In this document: piece by piece, positions 14,700 through 21,649 of the stretch
How positions within the stretch are numbered: the stretch's first letter is position 1
How the letters are laid out: each line of letters begins with the position of its first letter
Assembly (NCBI GenBank): GCA_032906705.1
Contig: JAJTZC010000020.1
Coordinates: forward strand, 1-21,649
DNA length: 21,649 nt
Reading direction: 5' to 3'
From: DASPPF01 sp032906705
GTDB taxonomy: Archaea; Thermoproteota; Nitrososphaeria; Nitrososphaerales; Gagatemarchaeaceae
Position numbers and translations under genes: made by a program
The notes under the pieces: generated by a model
Database searches by the model: none
Seen by the model: only the letters and a program-made list of their open reading frames with translations
What the model was told of the DNA's origin: nothing

Positions 14700-15985
14700 T
14701 CTCTCACCACTCTGACTCCCAGTCGTTCCATGTCCTCGAGGAAGGCCGGGTAAGACACGTCGAGGCTCTCCTCGCCGACGACTCGTACCTCTTTCGGCGC
14801 GAGCAACGACGCGAGGGCGAAAGCCATGAACATCCTGTGGTCGTCGTGGGCGTCCAACACCGCGCGGGCGAGCCGCTCAGGCTTCATAATCTTCATCCCG
14901 TCTTGCCTCTCCTCGACTTTGACCCCCATCCTCTGCAACCCCTCCACCGCCACCTTGACCCTGTCAGTCTCCTTGAACCTCGCGTGGGCCACCCCGCGTA
15001 TTTCCACCTGTCCGTCGCACTTCAAAGCGAGGGCCGAGAGAACAGGGAGCAGGTCGGGGGTGTCAGACAGGTCGAAGCTTCCGCCTTCGAGCCGGTCGCC
15101 GTCGGCCTGAACGATGACCGAGTCGCTGCGCTTGTCGACCTTGACGCCCATACGACCCAGTATGCCTATCATCGCCGAGTCTCCCTGCGGGAGCGAAGCG
15201 TCAAGTCCCGAAAGCTCGACCTTCCCGCCGACCAGGGCAGCAGCGGCCATGACAAACGAGGCTGAGCTGAAATCCGCCGGCACCGAAAACTCGCGTGGCT
15301 TGTATTGCTGCCGCCCCCGAATCCTGAAGCTGGAGAGCCCCTCCCGCTCGACTTCGATGCCATGCAACGCCGACAGGCGGAGCGTCGCCTCTATGTAAGG
15401 CCGGGAGACGGCGTCGACGACGCGAAGCAGGGAATCCCCTCTCGCGAGAGGCGCCGAGATGAGTATCGATGAAACGAATTGCGACGACACGTCCCCGCGC
15501 ATCTCGGTGTCTCCGCCGCCCATCCCGCCCTCGCCGACGATTATGGGAGCGTATCCGTTGCCGGTCGATGAGTGGGCCTTCGCCCCCAGCCCGGAGAGGG
15601 CGTCCAGGAGCCCCTGCATTGGCCTCCGCCTGATGCTCGCGTCGCCTGTGAGCACGGTGTAGCCGCGCTCGGGCAAAGAGAAGACCGAGGTCATGAACCT
15701 GAGAGTCGTCCCCGAGTTCTCGACGTTGACCACGTCCCCCGCAGCCCTGGGCTCTGAACCATCGACGTTCAGGTCGGAGCCCGATTCTTCAAGTCTGGCA
15801 CCCATCGCCTTGCAGGCTGCGCAGGTGGCTAGGGTATCCCTCGAGACGAGCGGTCTGTGTATCTTGCTCCTTCCAGCGGAAAGGCTTGCCATTACGACCG
15901 CCCTGTGGGTGTAACTCTTGCTGGGCGGGACCTCTACCTTGCCGCTGAGCTTCCCGTCGGCGACCAGCCCGACCTTAGCGGCCAA
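14696..15985 (-). CDS. aroA: 3-phosphoshikimate 1-carboxyvinyltransferase (EPSP synthase)
   Basis: Transfers enolpyruvyl from PEP to shikimate-3-phosphate. The 429 aa form the two inverse alpha/beta barrels of the family. PPSKSYTHR (20-28) supplies the catalytic Lys23 and Arg28, NSGTTLRF (90-97) is the PEP site, and GDASIRRRPMQGLLDAL (114-130) is the second PEP-site signature. DFSSASF binds S3P, and the C-terminal DDHRMFMAFALA carries the Arg that contacts PEP. The start is TTG at 15985 (MAAKVGLVADG...), overlapping the aroK stop by 11 nt. A downstream start would cut into the first strand, so I keep TTG. Confidence 0.96.
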   Translation of the reverse strand: MAAKVGLVADGKLSGKVEVPPSKSYTHRAVVMASLSAGRSKIHRPLVSRDTLATCAACKAMGARLEESGSDLNVDGSEPRAAGDVVNVENSGTTLRFMTSVFSLPERGYTVLTGDASIRRRPMQGLLDALSGLGAKAHSSTGNGYAPIIVGEGGMGGGDTEMRGDVSSQFVSSILISAPLARGDSLLRVVDAVSRPYIEATLRLSALHGIEVEREGLSSFRIRGRQQYKPREFSVPADFSSASFVMAAAALVGGKVELSGLDASLPQGDSAMIGILGRMGVKVDKRSDSVIVQADGDRLEGGSFDLSDTPDLLPVLSALALKCDGQVEIRGVAHARFKETDRVKVAVEGLQRMGVKVEERQDGMKIMKPERLARAVLDAHDDHRMFMAFALASLLAPKEVRVVGEESLDVSYPAFLEDMERLGVRVVRE

Positions 15986-16844
15986 TCGTCGCGCCTCCGT
16001 CGCTGGTCCTAGTCCTGATCACCCTCGCGCCTCCCTCCTCCCAAAGCTTGGCTAGCCTCTCGACGTCCCCTTGCCCGTCGAAGACTGCGGCGACAGCAGG
16101 CCCGGTCCCTGAGAGGCCGGCACCGACAGCTCCGGCTTCGAGAGCCTGCAGTGCGTCAGACGACGGGTAGCCATAGATCGAGCAGTAGAGGAGTCCGTTG
16201 AGCGTCATTGCCTTCCAGATGTTCCCGTCCTTCCCCATCCTGAAGATCGATTCCGCAACTTTCGAGAACTTCCTGACGGCGCCCACGCTGACCGAAGCCC
16301 TTCTGCTCTCGGACTTGGGCACCTTGATGACGACTTTCAACGGGCGTCCCAGCTGGGCCGACGAAAGGATTCTCCTTCGTGAGTTGTCTGCGAAGTTCGC
16401 TCCCCCCAACAAGGACGAAGCCGCATCGTCAAGGGCACCGGTCACGCTGACGCCCGCTGCCAGGGAGGCTGAGACACTGCACTCAAGGATGTCGCGTGGC
16501 TTGTAGGAGGTCATACCGAAGGCAGAGAAGGTTGCGAGTGCAATCGCCACCGAGGAGGATGACGAGGTCTTGAGCCCGACGCCGATTGGGGTCGATGTCG
16601 TCGTCTGAATCGAGCCCGAGTATCTGTCCGGGTCCCTCCCGATCTTCTTGATGGCCCGCCTGACGGTCTGCAAAGCAAGACCTGAGGTCGATTTCTTGCC
16701 ATCGAGTGACACGCGCCAACTGCCCCGTCCTTCTTTCAATTCAACCTTCGCTGTGGTTGGGAGTTTCACCGATACCGTCGCTCCCTTGCCGCAAGCAATC
16801 GCATTGACGACGCTGATGGCTCCCATCGCCTTCGCCGTTCCCAT
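15975..16844 (-). CDS. aroK: Archaeal-type shikimate kinase (GHMP superfamily)
   Basis: Phosphorylates shikimate at O3 with ATP. This is the archaeal GHMP-kinase enzyme, unrelated to bacterial AroK/AroL. The 289 aa begin with MGTAKAMGAISVVNAIACGKGA, as in the family. The ATP loop PIGVGLKTSSSSS (about 86-98) follows, then GALDDAASSLLGG (about 136-148) and the C-terminal GHMP motif LSGTGPAVAAVF. It is the best taxonomic marker in the window for Archaea. The aroE stop and this ATG overlap as TGATG (one shared base). The TTG just before the ATG would add only one residue. Confidence 0.95.
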   Translation of the reverse strand: MGTAKAMGAISVVNAIACGKGATVSVKLPTTAKVELKEGRGSWRVSLDGKKSTSGLALQTVRRAIKKIGRDPDRYSGSIQTTTSTPIGVGLKTSSSSSVAIALATFSAFGMTSYKPRDILECSVSASLAAGVSVTGALDDAASSLLGGANFADNSRRRILSSAQLGRPLKVVIKVPKSESRRASVSVGAVRKFSKVAESIFRMGKDGNIWKAMTLNGLLYCSIYGYPSSDALQALEAGAVGAGLSGTGPAVAAVFDGQGDVERLAKLWEEGGARVIRTRTSDGGATIGR

Positions 16845-17680
16845 CAATCAGCAGGCACCTCGAGAGATTCAAGCAGGCTAGTCTTCATGACTCGGACCGG
16901 AGGGGCACGGCCAGTCCAGACTTGGAGAGCCTTGACAGCTTGAGAGAGCAGCATCTCATGCCCGTAGATGGTGGGGCAACGCAGCTTCTCCGCCATCGTG
17001 ATCAGGCCCGTCTTGACCGGGAAGTAGACCGCGTCAAAGACAGTCGGTCTGCGTTCAAGGACTCGGTTCATTTGTTTGGGGAGAGGTATCCCGTTGGCGC
17101 CAGCAGGAGACGCGTTGAAGAGAAGCTCTGGTCCATCAGAGGGCAGGCTTTCCATGGAAGAGACTTGGATCTTGATTTCAGGGAACGCGGTCTTCATGGA
17201 CGAAAGGAATCCAGCAGCCCTCTCCGGTCTTCTGGAAAAGGCAACCAACTCGCTGCATCCCAGCTCATGCATCGCCTCGCAGAAGGCTCGTGCCGCTCCT
17301 CCGGTTCCGAGGACGAAGGCCCGCTTTGGCCTGGAGAGCCCACTCGACTTCAGCGGCCCCACTATCCCGTCGACGTCGGTGTTGTAGCCCCTGTACGACC
17401 CTCGTTCCCTTCTGACCGTGTTCACGGCTCCTATCCTCGAGGAAACCTCGTCTAGCGAGCTCAGATACTGCGCTATCGAGGTCTTGTGGGGAATCGTGAC
17501 GTTGAATCCGCTCGTCTGTGCGTCTCCGATCTTCGCGAAGGCGGAACGCAATTCCGCGGCTTTCACGTTTGAAGCCTGATAGGTGGCATCCAAGCCCAAA
17601 GCTTCGAAGGCAGCATTCATCATCCGAGGGGTCGGCGAGTTCGAAACGCTCTCGCCCAAGAGGAGGTAGCGGTCAGGCAC
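16844..17680 (-). CDS. aroE: Shikimate 5-dehydrogenase
   Basis: NADPH-dependent reduction of 3-dehydroshikimate. The 278 aa have the substrate-domain motifs NSPTPRMMNAAF (14-25), NVTIPHK with catalytic Lys66, NTV at 87-89 and YNTD with Asp102. The Rossmann loop is GTGGAA (125-130). The segment SRRPERAA, in the position of the NRT..R motif, fits NADP selectivity. The C-terminal helix MLLSQAVKALQVWTG is typical. The GTG start at 17680 overlaps the aroD stop by 8 nt. Confidence 0.95.
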   Translation of the reverse strand: MPDRYLLLGESVSNSPTPRMMNAAFEALGLDATYQASNVKAAELRSAFAKIGDAQTSGFNVTIPHKTSIAQYLSSLDEVSSRIGAVNTVRRERGSYRGYNTDVDGIVGPLKSSGLSRPKRAFVLGTGGAARAFCEAMHELGCSELVAFSRRPERAAGFLSSMKTAFPEIKIQVSSMESLPSDGPELLFNASPAGANGIPLPKQMNRVLERRPTVFDAVYFPVKTGLITMAEKLRCPTIYGHEMLLSQAVKALQVWTGRAPPVRVMKTSLLESLEVPAD

Positions 17681-18332
17681 TCTCCAAACGCCTCCGGATT
17701 GCTAGAGCGTGGCTGAGTGTGAATTGCCCGGGCGCTGTCGGCTCGCCGGGAAGCGAAGCGTAGGTGATGGGACTGCCTCTTTCCATGGCCATCACGCGCG
17801 AGAAAATCCCACGGTCCCCCATACAAAAGGCGATGGGGGGCGAACCGGATCCGTCGTACAAAGAGAGGATTGCGAGGTTGTCTTTAGCTGCTTTCGCGGT
17901 AGTAACCACCTTCGGGGTACCGAAGGCTGCGGCCCGTCGCATGATCGAGTAGAGTCTGGCCCTGCCTGGAGTCTTGACTAGGTCGTGCCATGATACAATC
18001 TTGGTCCGACCCAGCCTTTCGGCCGCAAGGTCGGGGTTTGCTTCGAGGGTTCGCAGCTCGACGTCGAAGAGGGCCGGCTTTAGCTCCGCAAGCGCGCGGA
18101 TGAGGGCTAGCCTCTCCGACTCCTTGCCCCTGAATCCGCCTCCCTCGACTGCGGGGCGAACGGTCAACACGGAACGTTCGCTGAACTCCGACAGGTTCGC
18201 CTCAATCTCCTCGAAGGTGGGCGAGCGCAACGCGTCGATCCTGAACTCCACAAGGTCTGTTCCTTCGCCGAAGGCATCACGCGCCTTTGCCGCAAGTTCG
18301 GAGCACGTCCGACCTGAAATTGAGGTGCAGAT
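17673..18332 (-). CDS. aroD: 3-dehydroquinate dehydratase, type I (N-terminus lies upstream of the first standard start codon)
   Basis: Schiff-base type I dehydroquinase making 3-dehydroshikimate. Clear motifs are DLVEFRIDAL, LTVRPAVEGGGFRG, VSWHDL with the catalytic His, TPKVVTTAKAAKDN with the Schiff-base Lys, CMGDRGIFSRV and EPTAPGQF. The first standard start is GTG at 18251, within the second barrel strand. Reading the same frame upstream, 27 codons encode ICTSISGRTCSELAAKA and onward into GEGTDLV, which matches the first strand and helix expected of the family. I therefore extend the gene to the Ile codon ATC at 18332. No ATG, GTG or TTG exists in this frame between 18251 and the preceding stop near 18407. 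Use of a rare start codon, a frameshift or an assembly error are the options. It is the first gene of the minus-strand operon. Confidence 0.85.
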   Translation of the reverse strand: MCTSISGRTCSELAAKARDAFGEGTDLVEFRIDALRSPTFEEIEANLSEFSERSVLTVRPAVEGGGFRGKESERLALIRALAELKPALFDVELRTLEANPDLAAERLGRTKIVSWHDLVKTPGRARLYSIMRRAAAFGTPKVVTTAKAAKDNLAILSLYDGSGSPPIAFCMGDRGIFSRVMAMERGSPITYASLPGEPTAPGQFTLSHALAIRRRLESA

Positions 18333-18769
18333 GCTTGCGAGCCGGTGAGACGACTTTCTAGACTGGCCAGTGGGCGTGCCGGCGATAAACTGAACCGCCT
18401 CGGGGTGTCAGCTCCAAACTGGCTCGCATCGGAACTCCCTCTGACGATATTTAGGCTTTCACGCCGCCACCCGGATTGCATCAACGGCCCCGTCGATTTG
18501 TGCCGCCAGAAGTCACGCGTAAGCGCGTCCAGTTATGCGCATTCATCACCTCGTTTAAAAAGGGGGATTGGAGAGCAGATTTCGGTCAGCAGTGATGTCC
18601 AGCCGATATCTACGGCCCTCTGCGGGCTTGGCCGTCGAACCACAGTAAGAACGCTAATTCCTAGGACTGACCATATCGAAGAGAAACTAGCGGCACGACT
18701 CTCACCTGTTGCATCGTCGTTCCCCCGAAGGAGCGAAAGGTTTCGATCAGCTGAACTGAGGTTGGGCCT
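18333..18769. promoter_or_regulatory. Divergent control region between aroD and aroF
   Basis: A 437-nt stretch without a supported gene. TATA-like candidates are GATATTTAG at 18446-18454 (usable on either strand), CGTTTAAAAAGG at 18551-18562 (plus) and the minus-strand form of CGATAAAC at 18383-18390. From the plus candidates the aroF mRNA would have a leader of roughly 190-290 nt, long for this genome. GAGGT at 18758-18762, 7 nt before the aroF TTG, is a good Shine-Dalgarno match. I cannot identify a named riboswitch or operator. Confidence 0.45.
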
Positions 18770-19840
18770 TTGAGCATAGCGATGAAGCCGGGCGCGACCA
18801 AAGAGCAGTTGGACGCAGTTATTCACAAGATCAAGTCTTCGGGGCTCGGGGCTGACGTCTCTTCTGGGGAGTTCCAGACCGTCATCGGAGTGATTGGGGA
18901 CGAGAAGAAACTGGATTTCGACCAGATAAGAATGATGCTCGGCGTCTACGACGCGATAAGAATCCAGGTGCCGTACCGGCTTGTGAGCCGCAGCTACATC
19001 AAGAAGGATGTCGTCGTGAAGGTGGGCAGTCTCTCCATCGGCGGCGGCAACCCGCCCGTCTACATTTGCGGCCCGTGTTCCATAGAAAGCTACGAGCAGC
19101 TCTACCGCATCGGAAAGCAGGTGAAGGAAGCGGGCGCTCACATCCTGCGGGGTGGAGCCTACAAACCAAGGACGTCCGTTCATTCGTTCCAGGGGCTGGG
19201 GGTCGAAGGCCTCAAGCACCTCCACGCGGCGGGCAAGGACCTGGGCCTTCCGACGGTCACGGAAGTGCGGAGCGAAGCCGACGTCGCGAAGGTGGCGAGG
19301 TACGCCGACATCATCCAGATTGGCGCGAGGAACATGTTCAACCAGGACCTCATCGAAGCGACGGCGAGGACGGGCAAGCCGATTCTCTTCAAGCGCAGCT
19401 TCGCCGCGCAGGTCGACGAGTACCTGAGCTTCGCGGAAAGGATAGTGGCGAACCGCAACAGGAACATCCTCCTCTGCGAGCGGGGGATAACGCCGCTCGG
19501 CGGCAGCTTCAAGCCTGCGACGAGGTTCACTCTCGACCTCAACGCCGTCCCCGTCCTGAGGAGGGAGACGCCCTTCCCCGTGATAGCGGACCCGAGCCAC
19601 GGGACGGGGAGGAGGGACCTTGTCGCGCCGATGAGCAGGGCTTCAATCGCAGCCGGCGCCCACGGCCTCATGATAGAGGTCCACGACAGGCCCCAGGAGG
19701 CGCTGAGCGACGGCGCCCAGGCGTACGACCCGAAGAAGCTCCCGAGTCTGATCCGGACGTGCAATCTTCTGCACAAGGCGATTAGCGAAGGCGAAACCCC
19801 GTTTTCGAGTGACCTGCCCGATGCGAACGGTCAGAGTTAG
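18770..19840 (+). CDS. aroF: 3-deoxy-7-phosphoheptulonate (DAHP) synthase, type I-beta with N-terminal ferredoxin-like regulatory domain
   Basis: Condenses PEP with erythrose-4-phosphate, the first step of the pathway. The 356 aa start with a ferredoxin-like domain (1-70: MKPGATKEQLDAVIHKI, TVIGVIGD) like that of the Thermotoga enzyme, where it mediates Tyr/Phe feedback. The TIM barrel follows. Metal ligands are Cys103 (GPCSIES), His277 (DPSHGTG), Glu303 (MIEVH) and Asp314. Substrate motifs are LRGGAYKPRTS, IGARNM, KR at 208-209 and CERGI. TTG at 18770 is chosen because it starts the first beta-strand (SIAMKPGA) and has GAGGT 7 nt upstream; an internal ATG at 18782 would remove part of that strand. 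Its 3' end overlaps aroB by 20 nt. Confidence 0.95.
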   Translation: MSIAMKPGATKEQLDAVIHKIKSSGLGADVSSGEFQTVIGVIGDEKKLDFDQIRMMLGVYDAIRIQVPYRLVSRSYIKKDVVVKVGSLSIGGGNPPVYICGPCSIESYEQLYRIGKQVKEAGAHILRGGAYKPRTSVHSFQGLGVEGLKHLHAAGKDLGLPTVTEVRSEADVAKVARYADIIQIGARNMFNQDLIEATARTGKPILFKRSFAAQVDEYLSFAERIVANRNRNILLCERGITPLGGSFKPATRFTLDLNAVPVLRRETPFPVIADPSHGTGRRDLVAPMSRASIAAGAHGLMIEVHDRPQEALSDGAQAYDPKKLPSLIRTCNLLHKAISEGETPFSSDLPDANGQS

Positions 19841-20945
19841 GGTCGCCTTCCCCCCCGAAGCCGGGCGCGGCTACGAGGTTCTGATTCGCGACGGGATTCT
19901 CGACGATTTGGCGGGGGGGAAGTTTCCCCTACTGGATGCGAGCTCATACTTCATCGTGACGGATTCGAAGGTGTACAAGCTCTATGGAGAGAAGTTGCGG
20001 ATTGGCCTGTCCGAATCCAAGCGAAGGGTGGGGCTGGTGACCTTCCCGGCGGGGGAGGCGAGCAAGAACCTGGAGACCGCTGGGCTCGTCGCATCCAAGT
20101 TGAGCAAACTCGGCGCTGATAGAAGGAGCATGCTCCTTGCCCTAGGTGGCGGCGTAGTCGGGGACCTGACGGGTTTCGTCGCTTCTATCTACAAAAGGGG
20201 AATCGATTACATCCAGCTCCCAACGACCCTACTGGCTCAGGTGGACAGCAGCATCGGTGGAAAGACCGGCATCGACACTCCCTGGGGGAAGAACCAACTC
20301 GGCACGTTTCACCAGCCAAGGGGCGTTCTTACCGACCCTCTTGCCCTGAGAACGCTCCCGCGTCGGGAGATGCTAGACGGTCTAGCCGAGATCATCAAAT
20401 GCGCCGTCATCGCAGACCGAAAAATGCTCGACCGGCTCTCGGCGCTGGCCGAGTCCGACTCGAAAATCACAACCGACCTCATCGTCGACGCATGCAAGAT
20501 CAAAGCCAGAGTCGTCTCGAAAGACGAGAAGGAAACCAATCTGAGGGCGGTCTTGAACTACGGGCATACCGTTGGCCACGCGATAGAAAGTTCTTCGAAT
20601 TATCGGCTGAGCCACGGAACTTGCGTCATTCTCGGCATGATGGCGGAGAGTTGGGTCGCGCTTCGCCTGGGAATCATGCAGAAGAACGAATTCGAGAAAC
20701 TCTCCGAGCTCCTCAGAAGGCTTTCCAGGCGCTTCATCACAAAGCTACCCGTCTTGAACAAGAGGACCCTCTTCAGCTTCGCCATCGCCGACAAGAAGAC
20801 TGCTTCATCATCGGTCAGGATGAGCCTTCCCTCGGAGTTGGGAAAGATGCACACGACCGAGGAGGGAAGCTACATGATTCCAGTTTCGAAGGAGACCTTC
20901 GAGGGGTCCATCGATTACTTGCGTGAAGCCTTTCCTTTGAGCTAG
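19821..20945 (+). CDS. aroB: 3-dehydroquinate synthase
   Basis: NAD- and Zn/Co-dependent cyclisation of DAHP to 3-dehydroquinate. The 374 aa have the NAD loop GGGVVGD (about 109-115), the long signature from IQLPTTLLAQVDSSIGGKTG through WGKNQLGTFHQP, metal ligands Glu190 (LAEIIK), His249 (YGHTVGHAIE) and His265 (LSHG), and the family RAVLNYGHT motif. The ATG at 19821 gives a normal N-terminus (MRTVRVRV). A GTG at 19809 would add four residues. The gene begins inside the last codons of aroF, so the two are translationally coupled. This is the bacterial-type route to dehydroquinate, not the ADH synthase route of many Euryarchaeota. Confidence 0.96.
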   Translation: MRTVRVRVAFPPEAGRGYEVLIRDGILDDLAGGKFPLLDASSYFIVTDSKVYKLYGEKLRIGLSESKRRVGLVTFPAGEASKNLETAGLVASKLSKLGADRRSMLLALGGGVVGDLTGFVASIYKRGIDYIQLPTTLLAQVDSSIGGKTGIDTPWGKNQLGTFHQPRGVLTDPLALRTLPRREMLDGLAEIIKCAVIADRKMLDRLSALAESDSKITTDLIVDACKIKARVVSKDEKETNLRAVLNYGHTVGHAIESSSNYRLSHGTCVILGMMAESWVALRLGIMQKNEFEKLSELLRRLSRRFITKLPVLNKRTLFSFAIADKKTASSSVRMSLPSELGKMHTTEEGSYMIPVSKETFEGSIDYLREAFPLS

Positions 20946-21097
20946 GTTGGCGACGGCGTCCCCGGGAGTCTCAGGGGAGATCGGTGGGATTTGGGCATGG
21001 ATATGCCGACGGCACTCCAGTCTTAAGCAGGTTGACGATTAGGATGTTCTGGCGAGGGGCGACAAGGACCCAACGATGATAGCGAGCCGCCAAGAGT

Positions 21098-21308
21098 GGC
21101 CGAGTCGAACAGGAGTGTCCAGAGGAAGGAGCGGCAGAAGTTGGAGGAGCCGTTCGTTTGCAGCTACACCACCTGATACCCGACCGGATCAGTGCGATGG
21201 CATCGGATCGTCTTTTCGAGGGATTCTCCTCGGTGATGACCTCGGCGACATAGGGCGAAGGTATGCGCCAGCTGAGGAGCAGGATATTCGAACTTACGCG
21301 CGACAGGG
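21098..21308 (+). pseudogene. Decayed, internally deleted copy of hflX
   Basis: Bases 21098-21157 match hflX 7272-7331 with two mismatches in 60. Bases 21158-21171 continue to about 7350 with small deletions. Then 21172-21308 match 7701-7837 with roughly nine-tenths identity. A 350-nt segment (hflX 7351-7700) that encodes G1 to G4 is missing. In the second block the codon CAG after the G5 motif has become TAG (21250-21252), and the small deletion near 21158 shifts the frame. It cannot encode a GTPase. An upstream stretch (about 21030-21075) shows weak further resemblance to hflX near 7050-7095. Confidence 0.85.
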
Positions 21309-21360
21309 GCTCGGGGCTGAATCAGGATGGACAAGGCCCCGTCAGGGCCACTTCGAACCG

Positions 21361-21373
21361 GTGAATATTTAGC
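21361..21373 (+). promoter_or_regulatory. TATA-like box of the MFS exporter gene
   Basis: GTGAATATTTAGC is centred about 32 nt before the ATG at 21400, suggesting a leader of only a few nucleotides. The same core, ATATTTAG, occurs in the aroD-aroF control region. Confidence 0.5.
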
Positions 21374-21399
21374 CAGGGTTCTCAAGCCCGCCCAGAAAC

Positions 21400-21649
21400 A
21401 TGATTGCGGAAAAGCCGGGTCGCCAGAGCACGCAGGGGGAGGCAGCTCAACCGACGGGGATGTCCGGGCCCGTTCCCCAACAGCAAGGGGCCGGAGCCAC
21501 TCAAAGATTGCCCGGAAGAACCGTGGGCCTGATCTTGGGGGGACTGCTCGCGGGATTGTTGCTCGGATTCATGGACGTAACAATCGTAGCCACAGCCGGT
21601 CCGACCATCATCTCCGACCTCGGCGGCCTGAGCCTCTACGCATGGGTGT
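21400..21649 (+). CDS. MFS transporter, DHA2 (EmrB/QacA-like) family, N-terminal part only
   Basis: The first 83 residues are visible; the gene is cut by the window edge. A polar N-terminal tail of about 40 residues, rich in Gln, Gly and Pro, is followed by TM1 (VGLILGGLLAGLLLGFMDVTIV) and then ATAGPTIISDLGGLSLYAWV. The Asp in FMDVTIVATAGPTI corresponds to the conserved motif D1 of 14-TM proton-driven multidrug exporters (LDxTIVNVALP). The substrate is unknown. It lies just downstream of the hflX remnant and has its own TATA-like box. Confidence 0.82.
   Translation, partial: MIAEKPGRQSTQGEAAQPTGMSGPVPQQQGAGATQRLPGRTVGLILGGLLAGLLLGFMDVTIVATAGPTIISDLGGLSLYAWV

Noticed and set aside
18595..18648. 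17-codon ORF in the aroF leader (MSSRYLRPSAGLAVEPQ) as an attenuator leader peptide
   Set aside because: It has a single Tyr, no run of aromatic codons, no visible alternative hairpins or terminator, and no well-placed TATA box or ribosome site.
18345..18773. 142-aa plus-strand open frame across the aroD-aroF gap
   Set aside because: Composition is Arg/Ser-rich like antisense GC-rich sequence, no domain is recognisable, and it overlaps the true aroD N-terminus and the aroF start.
18533..19600. 355-aa minus-strand open frame opposite aroF
   Set aside because: It is antisense to a DAHP synthase with full catalytic motifs. Long open frames on the other strand are expected in GC-rich codon usage.
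21076..21372. 98-aa plus-strand open frame over the hflX relic
   Set aside because: It runs in a different frame from the hflX homology and exists only because the relic is GC-rich; no coding support.
1..21649. CRISPR arrays, insertion sequences, integrases or prophage genes
   Set aside because: No regular direct repeats with spacers, no transposase or recombinase motifs and no terminal inverted repeats were seen. The only repeated DNA found is the hflX relic.

Overview
This window is archaeal, GC-rich and gene-dense. The strongest marker is a shikimate kinase of the archaeal GHMP type. Many genes have a TATA-like box about 24-33 nt before the start codon and little or no leader, which fits archaeal leaderless transcription. 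TTG and GTG starts are frequent. Together with canonical DAHP synthase and dehydroquinate synthase genes and a biotin carboxyl carrier, this suggests a Thermoproteota member, possibly Nitrososphaeria-like. That placement is an inference and was not tested by phylogeny. Layout, 1-11110: the 3' part of a biotin carboxyl carrier gene; a convergent peroxiredoxin; an ABC-2 exporter pair (permease and ATPase); a divergent E1-like/rhodanese sulfur-transfer protein; a convergent M20 metallopeptidase; a secreted or anchored beta-rich hypothetical protein; a coiled-coil hypothetical protein that shares a compact bidirectional promoter with two tiny zinc-ribbon ORFs; an HflX-type GTPase; a large UPF0182 membrane protein; and a convergent tail-anchored hypothetical protein. 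Layout, 11373-20945: an essentially complete aromatic amino acid block. The minus-strand operon runs aroD-aroE-aroK-aroA-aroC-(chorismate mutase/aminotransferase fusion)-tyrA. All its junctions overlap by 1-11 nt except one 4-nt gap. Divergent from it, aroF and aroB overlap by 20 nt. Together they carry PEP and erythrose-4-phosphate through DAHP, dehydroquinate, shikimate, EPSP and chorismate to prephenate and on toward tyrosine, via prephenate or arogenate. No prephenate dehydratase (phenylalanine branch) is present. The aroF-aroD intergenic region is the likely control point. Layout, 20946-21649: no intact gene up to about 21400, but this stretch contains a clearly recognisable decayed, internally deleted second copy of hflX. 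It is followed by the start of a 14-TM-type MFS drug exporter cut by the window edge. Points that most deserve a second look are the hflX remnant, the N-terminus of aroD (its first beta-strand is encoded upstream of any ATG/GTG/TTG), the two unannotated micro zinc-ribbon ORFs with their back-to-back promoters, and the unusual motifs of the intact HflX.
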